Positions 37,846 through 47,139 of a stretch of 64,000 bases of DNA are shown here, one piece after another (position 1 is the stretch's first letter; each line of letters begins with the position of its first letter). A model generated the notes under the pieces. It searched no databases and was not told where the DNA came from. It saw nothing but the letters and a program-made list of their open reading frames with translations. The position numbers and the translations under genes were made by a program. This DNA comes from Flavobacterium piscisymbiosum (GTDB lineage Bacteria; Bacteroidota; Bacteroidia; Flavobacteriales; Flavobacteriaceae): the NCBI RefSeq assembly GCF_020905295.1, contig NZ_JAJJMM010000001.1, forward strand, positions 434,001-498,000, given 5' to 3'.

Positions 37846-38646
37846 ATGTCTTTAAAGCCTTCTCATAACATATTATCAAAAAAGACCGGTTTAATACTTG
37901 TAATTTTATTGATTACAAGTATTAATTACGGACAGACTACTACATATAATCAATTTTGGAATGAAATTCAATTTAACAGAACGATCAATGAAAAATGGTC
38001 TGCTGAATTAAATCTGGGAGCTGTATATAGCAGCACTGAATCTTCATCAAATATTTTCCAACAGAACATACAACGTTCTGCACGAGTTTGGGGACATTAC
38101 TACTTCTCTCCCCGTTGGAAATTTTCTTCTTTTCTCGCTTACAATTACAACAAAGATGTTCCCGAGATTGGTCAGTTTAAGTCTCCCGAAGTTAGATTTG
38201 CTTTACAAGGAATTTACTATTTTCACAAAACAGGTTACACATTAAGTACCAGAATGAGAATGGAATTGAGGCATATGCGAAATGAAGAAGGAGATTATGA
38301 TAATGTTTTAAGATATCGCCAACAAATAAAATACATTCAGCCAATAAACAGTAAAGTTTTAAGAGAAGGTGTTGTCTATGCAATTGCTTCAGATGAGCTC
38401 TTTTTTAAATCAGGAACAAAAGTAACCGGCCTTAGCTTTTTTGATCGAAATCGTCTAAATCTTGGTGCCGGATATTTATTTACTGACGACATACAAGTCG
38501 AAGTAACATATGCCAACGAATACCTCCCCAGAGACGAGGGAAATCAAATTGTCAATGCGGCATCTTTGACTGTTACTTTTAATAATCTATTTAAAAACTT
38601 GAAGAAAAAGTTACATCATAAAAACGAAGCTTCAAGTGAAGATTAG
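37846..38646 (+). CDS. DUF2490 outer-membrane protein
   Basis: The 266-residue protein (ATG chosen; a TTG one codon earlier is possible) has a signal-type segment LILVILLITSINYGQ (about 18-32) and then a strand-rich barrel of about 230 residues. FNRTINEKWSAELNLGAVYS, FSPRWKFSSFLAYNYN and FDRNRLNLGAGYLFTDDIQV fit the DUF2490 family. Function of the family is unknown. It ends 6 nt before a convergent gene. Confidence 0.8.
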   Translation: MSLKPSHNILSKKTGLILVILLITSINYGQTTTYNQFWNEIQFNRTINEKWSAELNLGAVYSSTESSSNIFQQNIQRSARVWGHYYFSPRWKFSSFLAYNYNKDVPEIGQFKSPEVRFALQGIYYFHKTGYTLSTRMRMELRHMRNEEGDYDNVLRYRQQIKYIQPINSKVLREGVVYAIASDELFFKSGTKVTGLSFFDRNRLNLGAGYLFTDDIQVEVTYANEYLPRDEGNQIVNAASLTVTFNNLFKNLKKKLHHKNEASSED

Positions 38647-38652
38647 TACTTT

Positions 38653-39159
38653 TTATTTATCATCTTTTTTCAAAAAACAAGCCAGCTGTTTTACTATAGC
38701 ATCTTTATGTAATTTGAAATCATAATTACGAACGAACTCTGTTCCTTGCATATTAATTTCAGCTACAACAGCTTCAAACTTAGAAAAAGCCTCAATATCT
38801 TTTTCATCTATTAAATAAAGTACTTGCAGCACTGAATCGTTATTCCTGTATTGCGTATCGTAATGGCTAAGTTTATAGACTTTTTTATCGGCAAGATGAA
38901 TAACTAAATCATCCTTAATTTTAATTCCATCCTTTTTAGCGGGAAATGGCGAAGGTTGCAGCGCTATAAAAAAATGCTCTTTATCTGTTACGATATTAAT
39001 TTTTAATGATTTCGACTTCGTTGTATAAAAATCAGCAGGATCAAAATAATATGTCATAGTAGCATCAGCAAGAACCCGATTCTTTACATCGCATTGTGCA
39101 TGGTTTTTTGAACTAATTAAGAGTAATAAAAAAACAATTGCAGAAGTTATTTTTCTCAT
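38653..39159 (-). CDS. Secreted protein of unknown function
   Basis: The 168-residue protein has a signal peptide (MRKITSAIVFLLLLISSKNHAQ) and a soluble body with alternating strands and short helices. I recognise no domain. Two Cys residues (one just after the signal, one near the C-terminus) could pair. It faces away from the rhomboid gene's start with its own putative promoter and converges on the DUF2490 gene. Confidence 0.7.
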   Translation of the reverse strand: MRKITSAIVFLLLLISSKNHAQCDVKNRVLADATMTYYFDPADFYTTKSKSLKINIVTDKEHFFIALQPSPFPAKKDGIKIKDDLVIHLADKKVYKLSHYDTQYRNNDSVLQVLYLIDEKDIEAFSKFEAVVAEINMQGTEFVRNYDFKLHKDAIVKQLACFLKKDDK

Positions 39160-39187
39160 AACACATTGATTAAAATTAGAACACTAA

Positions 39188-39215
39188 CAAAAATACTCTT
39201 TTTAAATTAATCCAA
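39188..39215 (-). promoter_or_regulatory. Putative promoter of the secreted protein gene at 39,159
   Basis: On the minus strand TATTTTTG (39188-39195) fits TAnnTTTG with TTG (39213-39215) 17 nt upstream, at the short end of accepted spacing. The leader would be about 25 nt. Confidence 0.4.
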
Positions 39216-39225
39216 ATCGTGTCAT

Positions 39226-39990
39226 TTAATTTTTATATCCTGATTCTGTTTTGGTTACAGTATAATTAACCGAAACATCTGAATTGTAATAAGTCGAAAA
39301 AAATTCCGGTTCTTCTTCTGGTATTTCTGTATTTACAAAATTTCCGTTTTCATCAAAATGTTTCATGAACGCATCTTCATCCGGATTAAAATCAGGTTTT
39401 TGCCATTCATAAACTATAGGTTTTGCATACTCTGGAGTTTTGTAAAATAAAGAGATCACAAATCCGGTAATAAAACCAGCCAAATGCCCTTCCCAGGAAA
39501 TTGTTTTATCAACATCTGGAAAAACATACCAAATCATTCCTCCATATAGTAAAATCACTGATAGTGAAAGTGCCACTAAACGATAATAACCAGTTTGAAT
39601 TCCTTTAAAAAAAATAAAACTTACCAAAACATAAATCAGTCCACTTGCGCCAATATGATAATTTTCACGACCAATAACCCAGGTTATTAAACCTGAAAAT
39701 AAGATTCCGAAAGCAATAACAGAAAAAGATTGTTTGGGGTAAAAAAATTGCATGGCCGCCAATAATACTAATAACGGAATGGAGTTGTTATATAAATGAT
39801 CTAAATTTTCATGAATAAAAGGACTAAACAAAACACCTTGTAAACCTGAAAAGTCACGAGGATAAATACCATGTTGATAAAAATCAAAATCGAAGCGGAT
39901 TTGCACCCAATAAACAATCCACAGAAAAAGAACAAAGAAAAGAGGAAGACCAATAACGGCATTCGAAAACTTAAAGTGGTTATCATTCAT
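39226..39990 (-). CDS. Rhomboid-family intramembrane serine protease
   Basis: The 254-residue membrane protein has six to seven hydrophobic segments. The catalytic pair is visible as Ser116 in HIGASGLIYVL and His169 in WEGHLAGFITGF, and the early HENLDHLYNNSIPLLVL matches the rhomboid L1/TM2 region. A hydrophilic acidic tail of about 65 residues follows the last segment. Rhomboids cleave membrane-anchored substrates; the substrate here is unknown. Confidence 0.92.
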   Translation of the reverse strand: MNDNHFKFSNAVIGLPLFFVLFLWIVYWVQIRFDFDFYQHGIYPRDFSGLQGVLFSPFIHENLDHLYNNSIPLLVLLAAMQFFYPKQSFSVIAFGILFSGLITWVIGRENYHIGASGLIYVLVSFIFFKGIQTGYYRLVALSLSVILLYGGMIWYVFPDVDKTISWEGHLAGFITGFVISLFYKTPEYAKPIVYEWQKPDFNPDEDAFMKHFDENGNFVNTEIPEEEPEFFSTYYNSDVSVNYTVTKTESGYKN

Positions 39991-40142
39991 TGTTTTTGGA
40001 AATAAAGTTAAAAAGACAATATCAAAAAACTATCCAATTACAATTTACTGATAATTTGTCAGCTAAAGCCTTTATGCCCTTTGTTATGATTTGTAACCCT
40101 TTTTTAACTATGAAATTAAAATTGAAATAGTAATTTTACAAA

Positions 40143-41420
40143 ATGGAAGCACCTTTAGCCGAGCGTATTCGCCCACAACAATTAGAAGATTATATTAGTC
40201 AGAGTCATTTGGTTGGACCAAACGGTTCGCTAACGCAACAAATTTCGAAAGGAATCATTCCGTCATTGATATTTTGGGGGCCTCCTGGAACTGGAAAAAC
40301 AACTCTTGCACAAATTATTGCCCAGGAATCAAAGCGACCTTTTTACATCCTGAGTGCAATAAATTCAGGCGTAAAAGACATTCGTGATGTAATCGAAAAA
40401 GCAAAACAAAGTGGCGGATTATTTACGGCAAAAAATCCTATTTTATTTATTGATGAGATTCACCGATTTAGTAAATCACAACAAGACTCACTTTTGGCAG
40501 CAGTCGAAAAAGGATGGATCACACTTATTGGTGCAACAACAGAAAATCCTAGTTTTGAAGTTATTCCTGCATTATTGTCACGTTGCCAAGTCTATATACT
40601 AAATGCTTTTACAAAAGCAGATCTAGAAGCTTTATTACATCGTGCCATGAAAACAGATACTTATCTGGCTTCAAAAAATATAATATTAAAAGAAACAGAA
40701 GCTCTACTAAGACTTTCTGGCGGAGACGGACGAAAATTATTGAACATTTTCGAACTGGTTATTAATGCTTCTGCAGGTGATGAAATAATTATCACGAATG
40801 ATAGGGTTTTTGAACTGGTACAACAAAATACCGTTTTGTATGACAAAAGTGGCGAACAACATTATGATATTGTTTCGGCATTTATAAAATCAATTCGCGG
40901 CAGCGATCCAAATGGAGCAGTTTATTGGCTGGCAAGAATGATTGAAGGTGGTGAAGATGTGAAGTTTATTGCGAGAAGAATGCTTATTTTATCCAGTGAA
41001 GATATTGGAAATGCAAATCCAACCGCTTTTATAATGGCAAACAATACTTTTCAGGCCGTAACTACCATTGGTTATCCTGAAAGCCGGATCATATTAAGCC
41101 AATGCGCTATTTATTTGGCAACATCTCCCAAAAGTAATGCTTCGTATATGGCAATTGGCAATGCGCAGCAATTGGTAAAACAAACCGGTGATTTACCTGT
41201 CCCTATTCATTTAAGAAATGCTCCTACTAAACTAATGAAAGAACTAGGTTATGGCGATGATTATAAATATTCGCACGACTATGCTAATAATTTTGCCGAG
41301 CAGGAATTTTTACCTGATGCTGTAAAAGAAACGGTTCTTTATAATCCAGGAAGCAACTCTAGAGAGAATAGCAACCGTGAATTTTTAAAGAACCGTTGGA
41401 AAGATAAATATGGTTATTAA
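40143..41420 (+). CDS. rarA: Replication-associated recombination protein A (AAA+ ATPase)
   Basis: The 425-residue protein has N-terminal [20 protein letters not shown], Walker A GPPGTGKT (46-53), Walker [10 protein letters not shown] (101-109) and sensor stretch [10 protein letters not shown]. The clamp-loader-like C-terminal tetramerisation region contains [18 protein letters not shown] and EDIGNANP. RarA/MgsA acts at stalled replication forks, near RecA and SSB. Length is normal for the family. Its stop is 15 nt from a convergent gene. Confidence 0.95.
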   Translation: MEAPLAERIRPQQLEDYISQSHLVGPNGSLTQQISKGIIPSLIFWGPPGTGKTTLAQIIAQESKRPFYILSAINSGVKDIRDVIEKAKQSGGLFTAKNPILFIDEIHRFSKSQQDSLLAAVEKGWITLIGATTENPSFEVIPALLSRCQVYILNAFTKADLEALLHRAMKTDTYLASKNIILKETEALLRLSGGDGRKLLNIFELVINASAGDEIIITNDRVFELVQQNTVLYDKSGEQHYDIVSAFIKSIRGSDPNGAVYWLARMIEGGEDVKFIARRMLILSSEDIGNANPTAFIMANNTFQAVTTIGYPESRIILSQCAIYLATSPKSNASYMAIGNAQQLVKQTGDLPVPIHLRNAPTKLMKELGYGDDYKYSHDYANNFAEQEFLPDAVKETVLYNPGSNSRENSNREFLKNRWKDKYGY

Positions 41421-41435
41421 AACCTTATTTTATTT

Positions 41436-42188
41436 TTAGAATTTCACTACAACTTTTTCAGATACTAATTGATCATTCTTGTAATACTCAAAAAACCATT
41501 GATTGTCCTTTGCGTTCAATGATCCCTGAATACCATCTTTTATAGCAATAAATGAATCCGGGCGAGATGTTTTTAACAACTTCATTACCACTTTAGGAGT
41601 TTTGTCAATTAATTGATATCCATTTTCTGTAGGTTGTGCATACAATAAATTAGGATCTGTCATATCTGCAACCGGAGCTGATACAATTGCTGTTGCGGCC
41701 ACAGTGTGAACAGTTGCAGGAACCGAAGCTGTTGCAGTTTTTACAGTATTGGCTCTTGTACCATTATACTTATATTGTAGTGCATTTATAGAAACAAATG
41801 CCAATTCAAGACTTTCTCTATAAGCTGTTTCATATTCTTTCTCCTTGCTTTTTCCTACTTGTGAAGTATATATAACTTTACCGTAGCAATCTTTAAATTC
41901 TACAAAAAGTTTAGTAACTAAAAAACCGTTATCTCTTTTTACATCAACATATAATAAATCACAACGATCAGCAAATTCTGCAGGAAGTTGTTCATTACCA
42001 TAAAAAGCCTGAAAACCAGCTTTAAGTAAATTTGCCTTAGTCATCGTTGACAATCTATATTGGTTTTCTGTTTTAAGAAAATCATATTTTAATGGCACAA
42101 TAACAGCTTTGTAATCATTAACAGATTGCGAAAATCCAATAACTGAAGTAAGAAGTGCAATCAACAAAAATTTTATTCTCATAATCAT
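41436..42188 (-). CDS. Secreted protein of unknown function
   Basis: The 250-residue protein has a signal peptide (MRIKFLLIALLTSVIGFSQ; an ATG two codons earlier is also possible). An N-terminal region follows with YKAVIVPLKYDFLKTENQYR, then a segment in which residues about 155-175 are Ala/Val/Thr-rich like a linker, and a C-terminal strand-rich part. The first half resembles proteins that build a minor protein for the envelope, but I cannot name a family. It overlaps the nucleotidase gene start region by 4 nt, suggesting coupling. Confidence 0.72.
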   Translation of the reverse strand: MIMRIKFLLIALLTSVIGFSQSVNDYKAVIVPLKYDFLKTENQYRLSTMTKANLLKAGFQAFYGNEQLPAEFADRCDLLYVDVKRDNGFLVTKLFVEFKDCYGKVIYTSQVGKSKEKEYETAYRESLELAFVSINALQYKYNGTRANTVKTATASVPATVHTVAATAIVSAPVADMTDPNLLYAQPTENGYQLIDKTPKVVMKLLKTSRPDSFIAIKDGIQGSLNAKDNQWFFEYYKNDQLVSEKVVVKF

Positions 42189-42871
42189 AAATATTTTTTA
42201 AGTTCTAATAAATGGTTTATTTGTTTAATATTCTCCGGCGCTATAACATTCTTTTCATTAAAGAAAATAGCATCTAAACCAGCATTTAATGCGCCGTTGA
42301 CATCAGCGTCAAGACAATCGCCTATCATAATACTATTCTGTTTCGAAGCTTTTGCAATATTTATAGCATAATCAAAGATAATACTATTTGGCTTTTTCAC
42401 ACCTGCGAGTTCAGAATTTGTTATAGTATTAAAATAGCCTGTTAGCGCAGCATTATTAATTTTCTTATCCTGAACCTTGGCAAAACCATTTGTAATGATA
42501 TGCAAGTTGTATTTAGGCTTTAAATATTCTAAAACTTCAATAGCACCTTCAAACAAATGATTATTATCTGTTAAGTATTCAAGATAATCGTTCGAAATCT
42601 GATCGATACTTTCATCTGAAATACCAACATTTAGAGCATCAAAAGAAAACTTTAATCTGTTGTATCGCAATTCAACATGCGAAATTTTATCATTTTGGTA
42701 TAACCTCCAGCATTCCTGATTTATTGGGGCATATTTCTCTATAAAATCCTGAATTTTGATTTCAGGAAATCTGGTTTTAAAAATTCGATCGAAAGCCATC
42801 TCTGAGTTTTTATCAAAATCCCAAAGTGTATGATCTAAATCAAAAAAAACATCGGTAATATTTGTCTTCAT
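42185..42871 (-). CDS. yjjG: HAD-family noncanonical pyrimidine nucleotidase, YjjG type
   Basis: The 228-residue protein has HAD motif I DVFFDLDHTLWDFD (nucleophile Asp11, acid/base Asp13), motif II HIITNG, a Lys in GVKKPN and motif IV MIGDCLDADVNGALNAGLD. Helical cap residues about 18-90. The E. coli relative dephosphorylates noncanonical pyrimidine nucleotides as house-cleaning. It is 3 nt from radC and 4 nt overlapping the next gene, so it is in an operon of four. Confidence 0.87.
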   Translation of the reverse strand: MKTNITDVFFDLDHTLWDFDKNSEMAFDRIFKTRFPEIKIQDFIEKYAPINQECWRLYQNDKISHVELRYNRLKFSFDALNVGISDESIDQISNDYLEYLTDNNHLFEGAIEVLEYLKPKYNLHIITNGFAKVQDKKINNAALTGYFNTITNSELAGVKKPNSIIFDYAINIAKASKQNSIMIGDCLDADVNGALNAGLDAIFFNEKNVIAPENIKQINHLLELKKYL

Positions 42872-42874
42872 CTG

Positions 42875-43564
42875 TTAAAAAATTCCTTCATCTACAAAAC
42901 TATAATATTTTGTTTCAGTAATAATCAAATGATCTAAAACTTTAACATCTAAACTATCACCTGCTAATTTCAGCTTCTTTGTAATTTCTTTGTCAGCCAT
43001 ACTGGGCTCCAAATTACCTGATGGATGATTATGGCAGAAAATCAGGCCTGTAGCACCATTTTCCAATGCTAATTTAAACACAAGACGTACATCGACAATC
43101 GTACCTGTCATTCCTCCTTTACTAAGTTGCGATTTAGAAATTATTTTATTAGAATTATTCAGAAAAAGCACCCAAAATTCTTCATGTGCTAATTCCCCAA
43201 TAATGGGCTGCATCATTTCGAATACCAGTTTACTAGACGTAACTTTTATTAAATCAACTGCATCTTCGGCTCTTCTGCGGCGACCTAATTCTAAAGCAGC
43301 AATAATTGTGATTGCTTTGGCCTCTCCTATTCCTTTAAAATTAATCAATTGCGCAACAGACATTTTACCTAACGCGTTCAAACTATCAACACTCGACAAA
43401 ATTCTTTTGCTCAAAGCTACCGCTGATTCATTTCGACTACCTGAACCAATCAAGATGGCAATAAGTTCAGCGTCGCTTAAGGCTATTTTGCCTTTTAACA
43501 TTAATTTTTCACGAGGTCTGTCATCTTCAGACCAATTTGTAATAGGAAAATGAGCTGCTTCCAT
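42875..43564 (-). CDS. radC: RadC-family JAB/MPN-domain protein
   Basis: The 229-residue protein has an N-terminal helical part with helix-hairpin-helix-like INFKGIGEAKAITIIAALELG (about 74-95) and a C-terminal JAMM metal site with H178-N-H180-P-S-G and Asp191. The family name dates from a DNA-repair assignment later questioned; biochemical role is unclear. It shares a base with the upstream acetyltransferase stop, so translation is coupled. Confidence 0.93.
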   Translation of the reverse strand: MEAAHFPITNWSEDDRPREKLMLKGKIALSDAELIAILIGSGSRNESAVALSKRILSSVDSLNALGKMSVAQLINFKGIGEAKAITIIAALELGRRRRAEDAVDLIKVTSSKLVFEMMQPIIGELAHEEFWVLFLNNSNKIISKSQLSKGGMTGTIVDVRLVFKLALENGATGLIFCHNHPSGNLEPSMADKEITKKLKLAGDSLDVKVLDHLIITETKYYSFVDEGIF

Positions 43565-44034
43565 TATTGTATCGTATTAATAGATTTACTCATGCAAATA
43601 CTGTTCGGTAAACCAACATAAGGCTCATAGTTTTCTACGATCTCAAAACCTACTTTTTTGTATAAACTTATAGCTTCTGTCTGTTTGAACAGCGTTTCTA
43701 AAATCATAGTTTCAAAACCTTGATAGTTTGCTTCAGTTTCAAGTTCTTTGATAACAAGCTGAGCCAGGCCTAAACCTCTTGCTTCTGGCGAAACAAACAT
43801 ACGTTTTAACTCAACTGTATTTTGATCATATTTTTTAAAACAGCCACTCGCAACAGGTTTGTCATCTAAATAAATAAGAACGACATTTGCGTTAAACTCG
43901 ATCAGATTGTTACCCCAATAATCTTTCTTTAACTCCGGATATCGCTCCCATAAAAAAGTATCGAATATTTTTATTAATGATATAAAATCAGAGTTTTCGC
44001 TTGTGGTTTTTACAACCTTTATTCTTGAATTCAT
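43564..44034 (-). CDS. GNAT-family N-acetyltransferase
   Basis: The 156-residue protein has the acetyl-CoA loop VSPEARGLGLAQLVIKELE (about 87-105) after LKRMFV, and the C-terminal KQTEAISLYKKVGFEIVENY. Acceptor substrate unknown. First gene of the acetyltransferase-radC-yjjG-secreted protein operon on the minus strand. Confidence 0.9.
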   Translation of the reverse strand: MNSRIKVVKTTSENSDFISLIKIFDTFLWERYPELKKDYWGNNLIEFNANVVLIYLDDKPVASGCFKKYDQNTVELKRMFVSPEARGLGLAQLVIKELETEANYQGFETMILETLFKQTEAISLYKKVGFEIVENYEPYVGLPNSICMSKSINTIQ

Positions 44035-44163
44035 TTTACTTTAATCTAAAAGGCTAATATATCTAAAAATAAGAAAAATCAGTCACAAAAAGTAATTACT
44101 ATTTTCAAATTAATTAACTTTAGAAGCCAAAATACTCTTAACCAAACTTTTGTCATATTCCAA

Positions 44164-44790
44164 ATGAAATTTCCATACACACTATTAATAACTTTTTTAT
44201 TATTGTCATGTAATCAAAAAGAAAAAAGTATCTCTTACTCGCAAACCGCACCAACAGAAGCGAAAAATTTTGCCGAGAAATTATCCAATGCAGCAATATC
44301 AATAATTGACCCTGCAATAGATTATGATCCTGCTTATTTTTCTATCGAATATCCTAACGGAGATGTACCCAAAAATAAGGGCGTTTGCACTGATGTTATT
44401 ATTCGTTCATATCGAATATTAGATATCGATTTGCAAAAAGAAGTTCACGAAGATATGATCGAAAATTTCTCTAAATATCCAAATTTAGAAAAATGGGGAA
44501 TGACAAAAACAGACACTAATATCGACCATAGAAGAGTTCCTAATTTGGAAATTTTCTTTGAAAGAAAAGGAGAAAAACTTCCCATAACCCAAGATCCAAA
44601 AGATTACAAAACAGGTGAAATCGTAACCTGGCTCATTAATAACAAATTACCACATATTGGAATCGTTACCAGCAAAAAATCCAGTGACGGGAAAAGAAAT
44701 CTCATTGTACACAATGTTGGCAACGGACAAGTTTTGCAGGATTGCTTGTTTGAATATAAAATTGTGGGACATTATAGGTATTGGAAATAA
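44164..44790 (+). CDS. DUF1287 lipoprotein, YijF-like, probable NlpC/P60-type fold
   Basis: The 208-residue lipoprotein has lipobox LLLSC (Cys16). The conserved part carries PNGDVPKNKGVCTDVIIRSY with Cys75, then VTWLINNKLPHIGIVTS with His164 and LIVHNVGNGQ. A Cys-His pair in this order is what the papain-like NlpC/P60 group uses for peptidoglycan peptides. The catalytic role is an inference; DUF1287 has no firm function. Convergent with mpl across a hairpin. Confidence 0.8.
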   Translation: MKFPYTLLITFLLLSCNQKEKSISYSQTAPTEAKNFAEKLSNAAISIIDPAIDYDPAYFSIEYPNGDVPKNKGVCTDVIIRSYRILDIDLQKEVHEDMIENFSKYPNLEKWGMTKTDTNIDHRRVPNLEIFFERKGEKLPITQDPKDYKTGEIVTWLINNKLPHIGIVTSKKSSDGKRNLIVHNVGNGQVLQDCLFEYKIVGHYRYWK

Positions 44791-44845
44791 GGATTAAATA
44801 AAATTCCAATAGAAAAATTCCAAATTCCAATTTAAACTAAAAAAA

Positions 44846-44873
44846 ATGCCAATTGCAAAACTGCAATTGGCAT
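44846..44873. terminator. Bidirectional terminator between DUF1287 gene and mpl
   Basis: A 12-bp perfect stem ATGCCAATTGCA/TGCAATTGGCAT with loop AAAC is preceded by a run of A that gives a T run on the minus strand. It serves mpl best and may also act on the plus-strand gene. Confidence 0.85.
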
Positions 44874-44902
44874 ACTATCTCATTCTCAAATTATCTAATT
44901 AA

Positions 44903-46258
44903 CTACTCAATTAAACCTTTTACGTCGTCAAAGTTTAATCCTCCGTAATTTCCTGAACTCATCAATAACAAAGCAGAATTATCAAGATTTAAATTGAAAA
45001 GATATTCTTTGAACTCTGCAGGATTAGTATAAATAATTAAATCTTTACGATTAAAAGCTGTTGCAATTTGGTCGTAAGTTACTTCTTCGAGTTGTTTAAT
45101 TTTTACAGCATCCGGAGAATAGAAAACTACAGCAACATCTGCATATTCTAAAGCTCCTTCATATTCTTTCAAAAATTCGGCGTTTAAACTACTATAAGTA
45201 TGCAATTCCAGACAAGCTACCAAAGTTCTGTTTGGGTATTGCTCTTTTACTGCTTTTGTGGTTGCAGCCACTTTACTTGGCGAATGCGCAAAATCTTTAT
45301 AGGCAACTTTTCCTTTTCCTTCTGCAATTTTTTCTAAACGTTTAGATGCTCCTTTAAAACTCGCAATTGCTTCGTAAAAATCAGCTTCGTCTACGCCCAT
45401 GTTTTGGCAGATCCATTTGGCTCCAGCCAGATTATTTAAATTGTGTGCTCCAAAAACTTCAATTGGCATATCGCCTTCCGGAGTTTCTAATAACGTCACA
45501 CCATCGTTTACACTGTATTTTGGAGTAGTATAAGCCAGTTTACGAATAGGGTTTGTAGCAGCTTCAGCAACACGCTTTACTTCAGCATCATCTTCATTAT
45601 AAACCAGAATTCCTCCATTGGTAATTTTAGCAATAAAAATTTCGAATTGCTCTACATAATTTTCATACGTTGGAAAAACATTAATATGATCCCAGGCAAT
45701 TCCTGAAATCAAAGCAATGTTAGGCTGATACAAATGAAATTTCGGACGTCTGTCTATAGGAGAAGATAAATATTCATCACCTTCCAGAACCATAAAATCA
45801 TTTTCTTCGGTAAGATGTACCATCGTGTCGAAACCTTCAAGCTGTGCTCCTACCATATAATCAACTTCGATATTATGATAATGCATAACATGCAAAATCA
45901 TCGAAGTAATTGTTGTTTTTCCGTGAGAACCTCCAATTACAACACGCGTTTTATTTTTAGATTGCTCGTATAAAAATTCAGGATACGAATATATTTTCAA
46001 ACCTAATTCCTGCGCTTTTAGCAATTCCGGATTATCAGCTTTGGCATGCATTCCTAAAATTATCGCATCAATATCAGCGGTTATTTTTTCAGGAAACCAA
46101 CCTAATTCAGCCGGCAGAATTCCTTTTTTCTCTAATCTTGATTTTGATGGTTCAAAAATAGCGTCGTCGCTACCCGTAACTTTATATCCTTTATTATGTA
46201 ATGCTAATGCTAAGTTGTGCATAGCGCTCCCGCCTATTGCGATGAAATGTGTTCTCAT
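44903..46258 (-). CDS. mpl: UDP-N-acetylmuramate:tripeptide ligase Mpl-type (peptidoglycan recycling)
   Basis: The 451-residue Mur ligase has the N-terminal domain HFIAIGGSAMHNLALALHNKG, the ATP loop GSHGKTT (110-116), EGDEYLSSP and the C-terminal DFAHSPSKVAATTKAVKEQYP. MurC would have a longer N-terminal motif with GIGGIGMS; the shorter IGGSAMHNLA and the spacing fit Mpl, which ligates recycled L-Ala-gamma-D-Glu-meso-Dap to UDP-MurNAc. Upstream TPR gene is separate by 64 nt of ATTCCAA-rich sequence. Confidence 0.88.
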   Translation of the reverse strand: MRTHFIAIGGSAMHNLALALHNKGYKVTGSDDAIFEPSKSRLEKKGILPAELGWFPEKITADIDAIILGMHAKADNPELLKAQELGLKIYSYPEFLYEQSKNKTRVVIGGSHGKTTITSMILHVMHYHNIEVDYMVGAQLEGFDTMVHLTEENDFMVLEGDEYLSSPIDRRPKFHLYQPNIALISGIAWDHINVFPTYENYVEQFEIFIAKITNGGILVYNEDDAEVKRVAEAATNPIRKLAYTTPKYSVNDGVTLLETPEGDMPIEVFGAHNLNNLAGAKWICQNMGVDEADFYEAIASFKGASKRLEKIAEGKGKVAYKDFAHSPSKVAATTKAVKEQYPNRTLVACLELHTYSSLNAEFLKEYEGALEYADVAVVFYSPDAVKIKQLEEVTYDQIATAFNRKDLIIYTNPAEFKEYLFNLNLDNSALLLMSSGNYGGLNFDDVKGLIE

Positions 46259-46322
46259 TTAAGTTCCAATTTTTTAAAATTTCAAATTCCAATCTTCAAA
46301 TGGAATTCAATTTTGACATTTA

Positions 46323-47009
46323 TTAAGCCTCGAATTTCTGTTTTAATTCCTTTGCTTTTTTAGTGTCTTTTAGATTATTCAAATATAAATTATATAATTT
46401 TTGAAACGTGGTTTTTGATTTACCAATTTCATGGGCCTTTATAAAGTTTTTTTCAGCTGCCGTATATCTCTTAAAATAAACATCTATTCTTCCTCTCGAT
46501 AAATAACCATCAACAGGCGATAATTGCGCTAATTGATTAGAATATAAAATTGCTTTTGATTCGCATCCGCCAAAAATCCCCGGCAATTGCAAATATATTT
46601 CGATTAATGCCCATCTGGCCGGAAGGTGTTTTGGATCTAAAATAATAGCTTTTTCAAATGATTCTTTCATTTCACCCACCATTCCCAAAGCTTTTAACCT
46701 GCTCACTTCCATTGCCCGCATTGCCAGACAGCCTCCGTATTTATAAAAATAATCTGCTTCTGTAGGTTTTAATTCTTTCAATTTCTTGAAATATTCAGCG
46801 CCTTTTACCCATGATTTTTGATGCGCTGCAATTTCACCCAAATACTCGATCGTTTTTATATCCGAAGGTTTGCTTTTTAAAACTCCTTCGAAAATAATCT
46901 GCGCTTCATCATACTTTTTTGCATGATATAGCTTTTCTGCTTTTTCAAAATTAGACTGTGACCAAATACAAATTGGTACAAATAAAAAAAAGAGGAGCAG
47001 CTTTTTCAT
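46323..47009 (-). CDS. Secreted TPR-repeat protein
   Basis: The 228-residue protein has a signal peptide (MKKLLLFFLFVPICIWSQ) and several tetratricopeptide-like helical pairs from about residue 20. Examples are EKAEKLYHAKKYDEAQIIFEGVLKS, KGAEYFKKLKELKPTEADYF and EKAIILDPKHLPARWALIEI. It is probably periplasmic and protein-binding; partner unknown. Confidence 0.82.
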   Translation of the reverse strand: MKKLLLFFLFVPICIWSQSNFEKAEKLYHAKKYDEAQIIFEGVLKSKPSDIKTIEYLGEIAAHQKSWVKGAEYFKKLKELKPTEADYFYKYGGCLAMRAMEVSRLKALGMVGEMKESFEKAIILDPKHLPARWALIEIYLQLPGIFGGCESKAILYSNQLAQLSPVDGYLSRGRIDVYFKRYTAAEKNFIKAHEIGKSKTTFQKLYNLYLNNLKDTKKAKELKQKFEA

Positions 47010-47139
47010 GTTTCAAAAATAGGGAAATATAAAACGTAACATTTAGTTTTGAAGATAAATTAGTAATTTGTACGAAATTTATTTTATCATTTTCCCAACC
47101 TTTTAGACAAAACCACACTCTATATACTAAAATTCACTT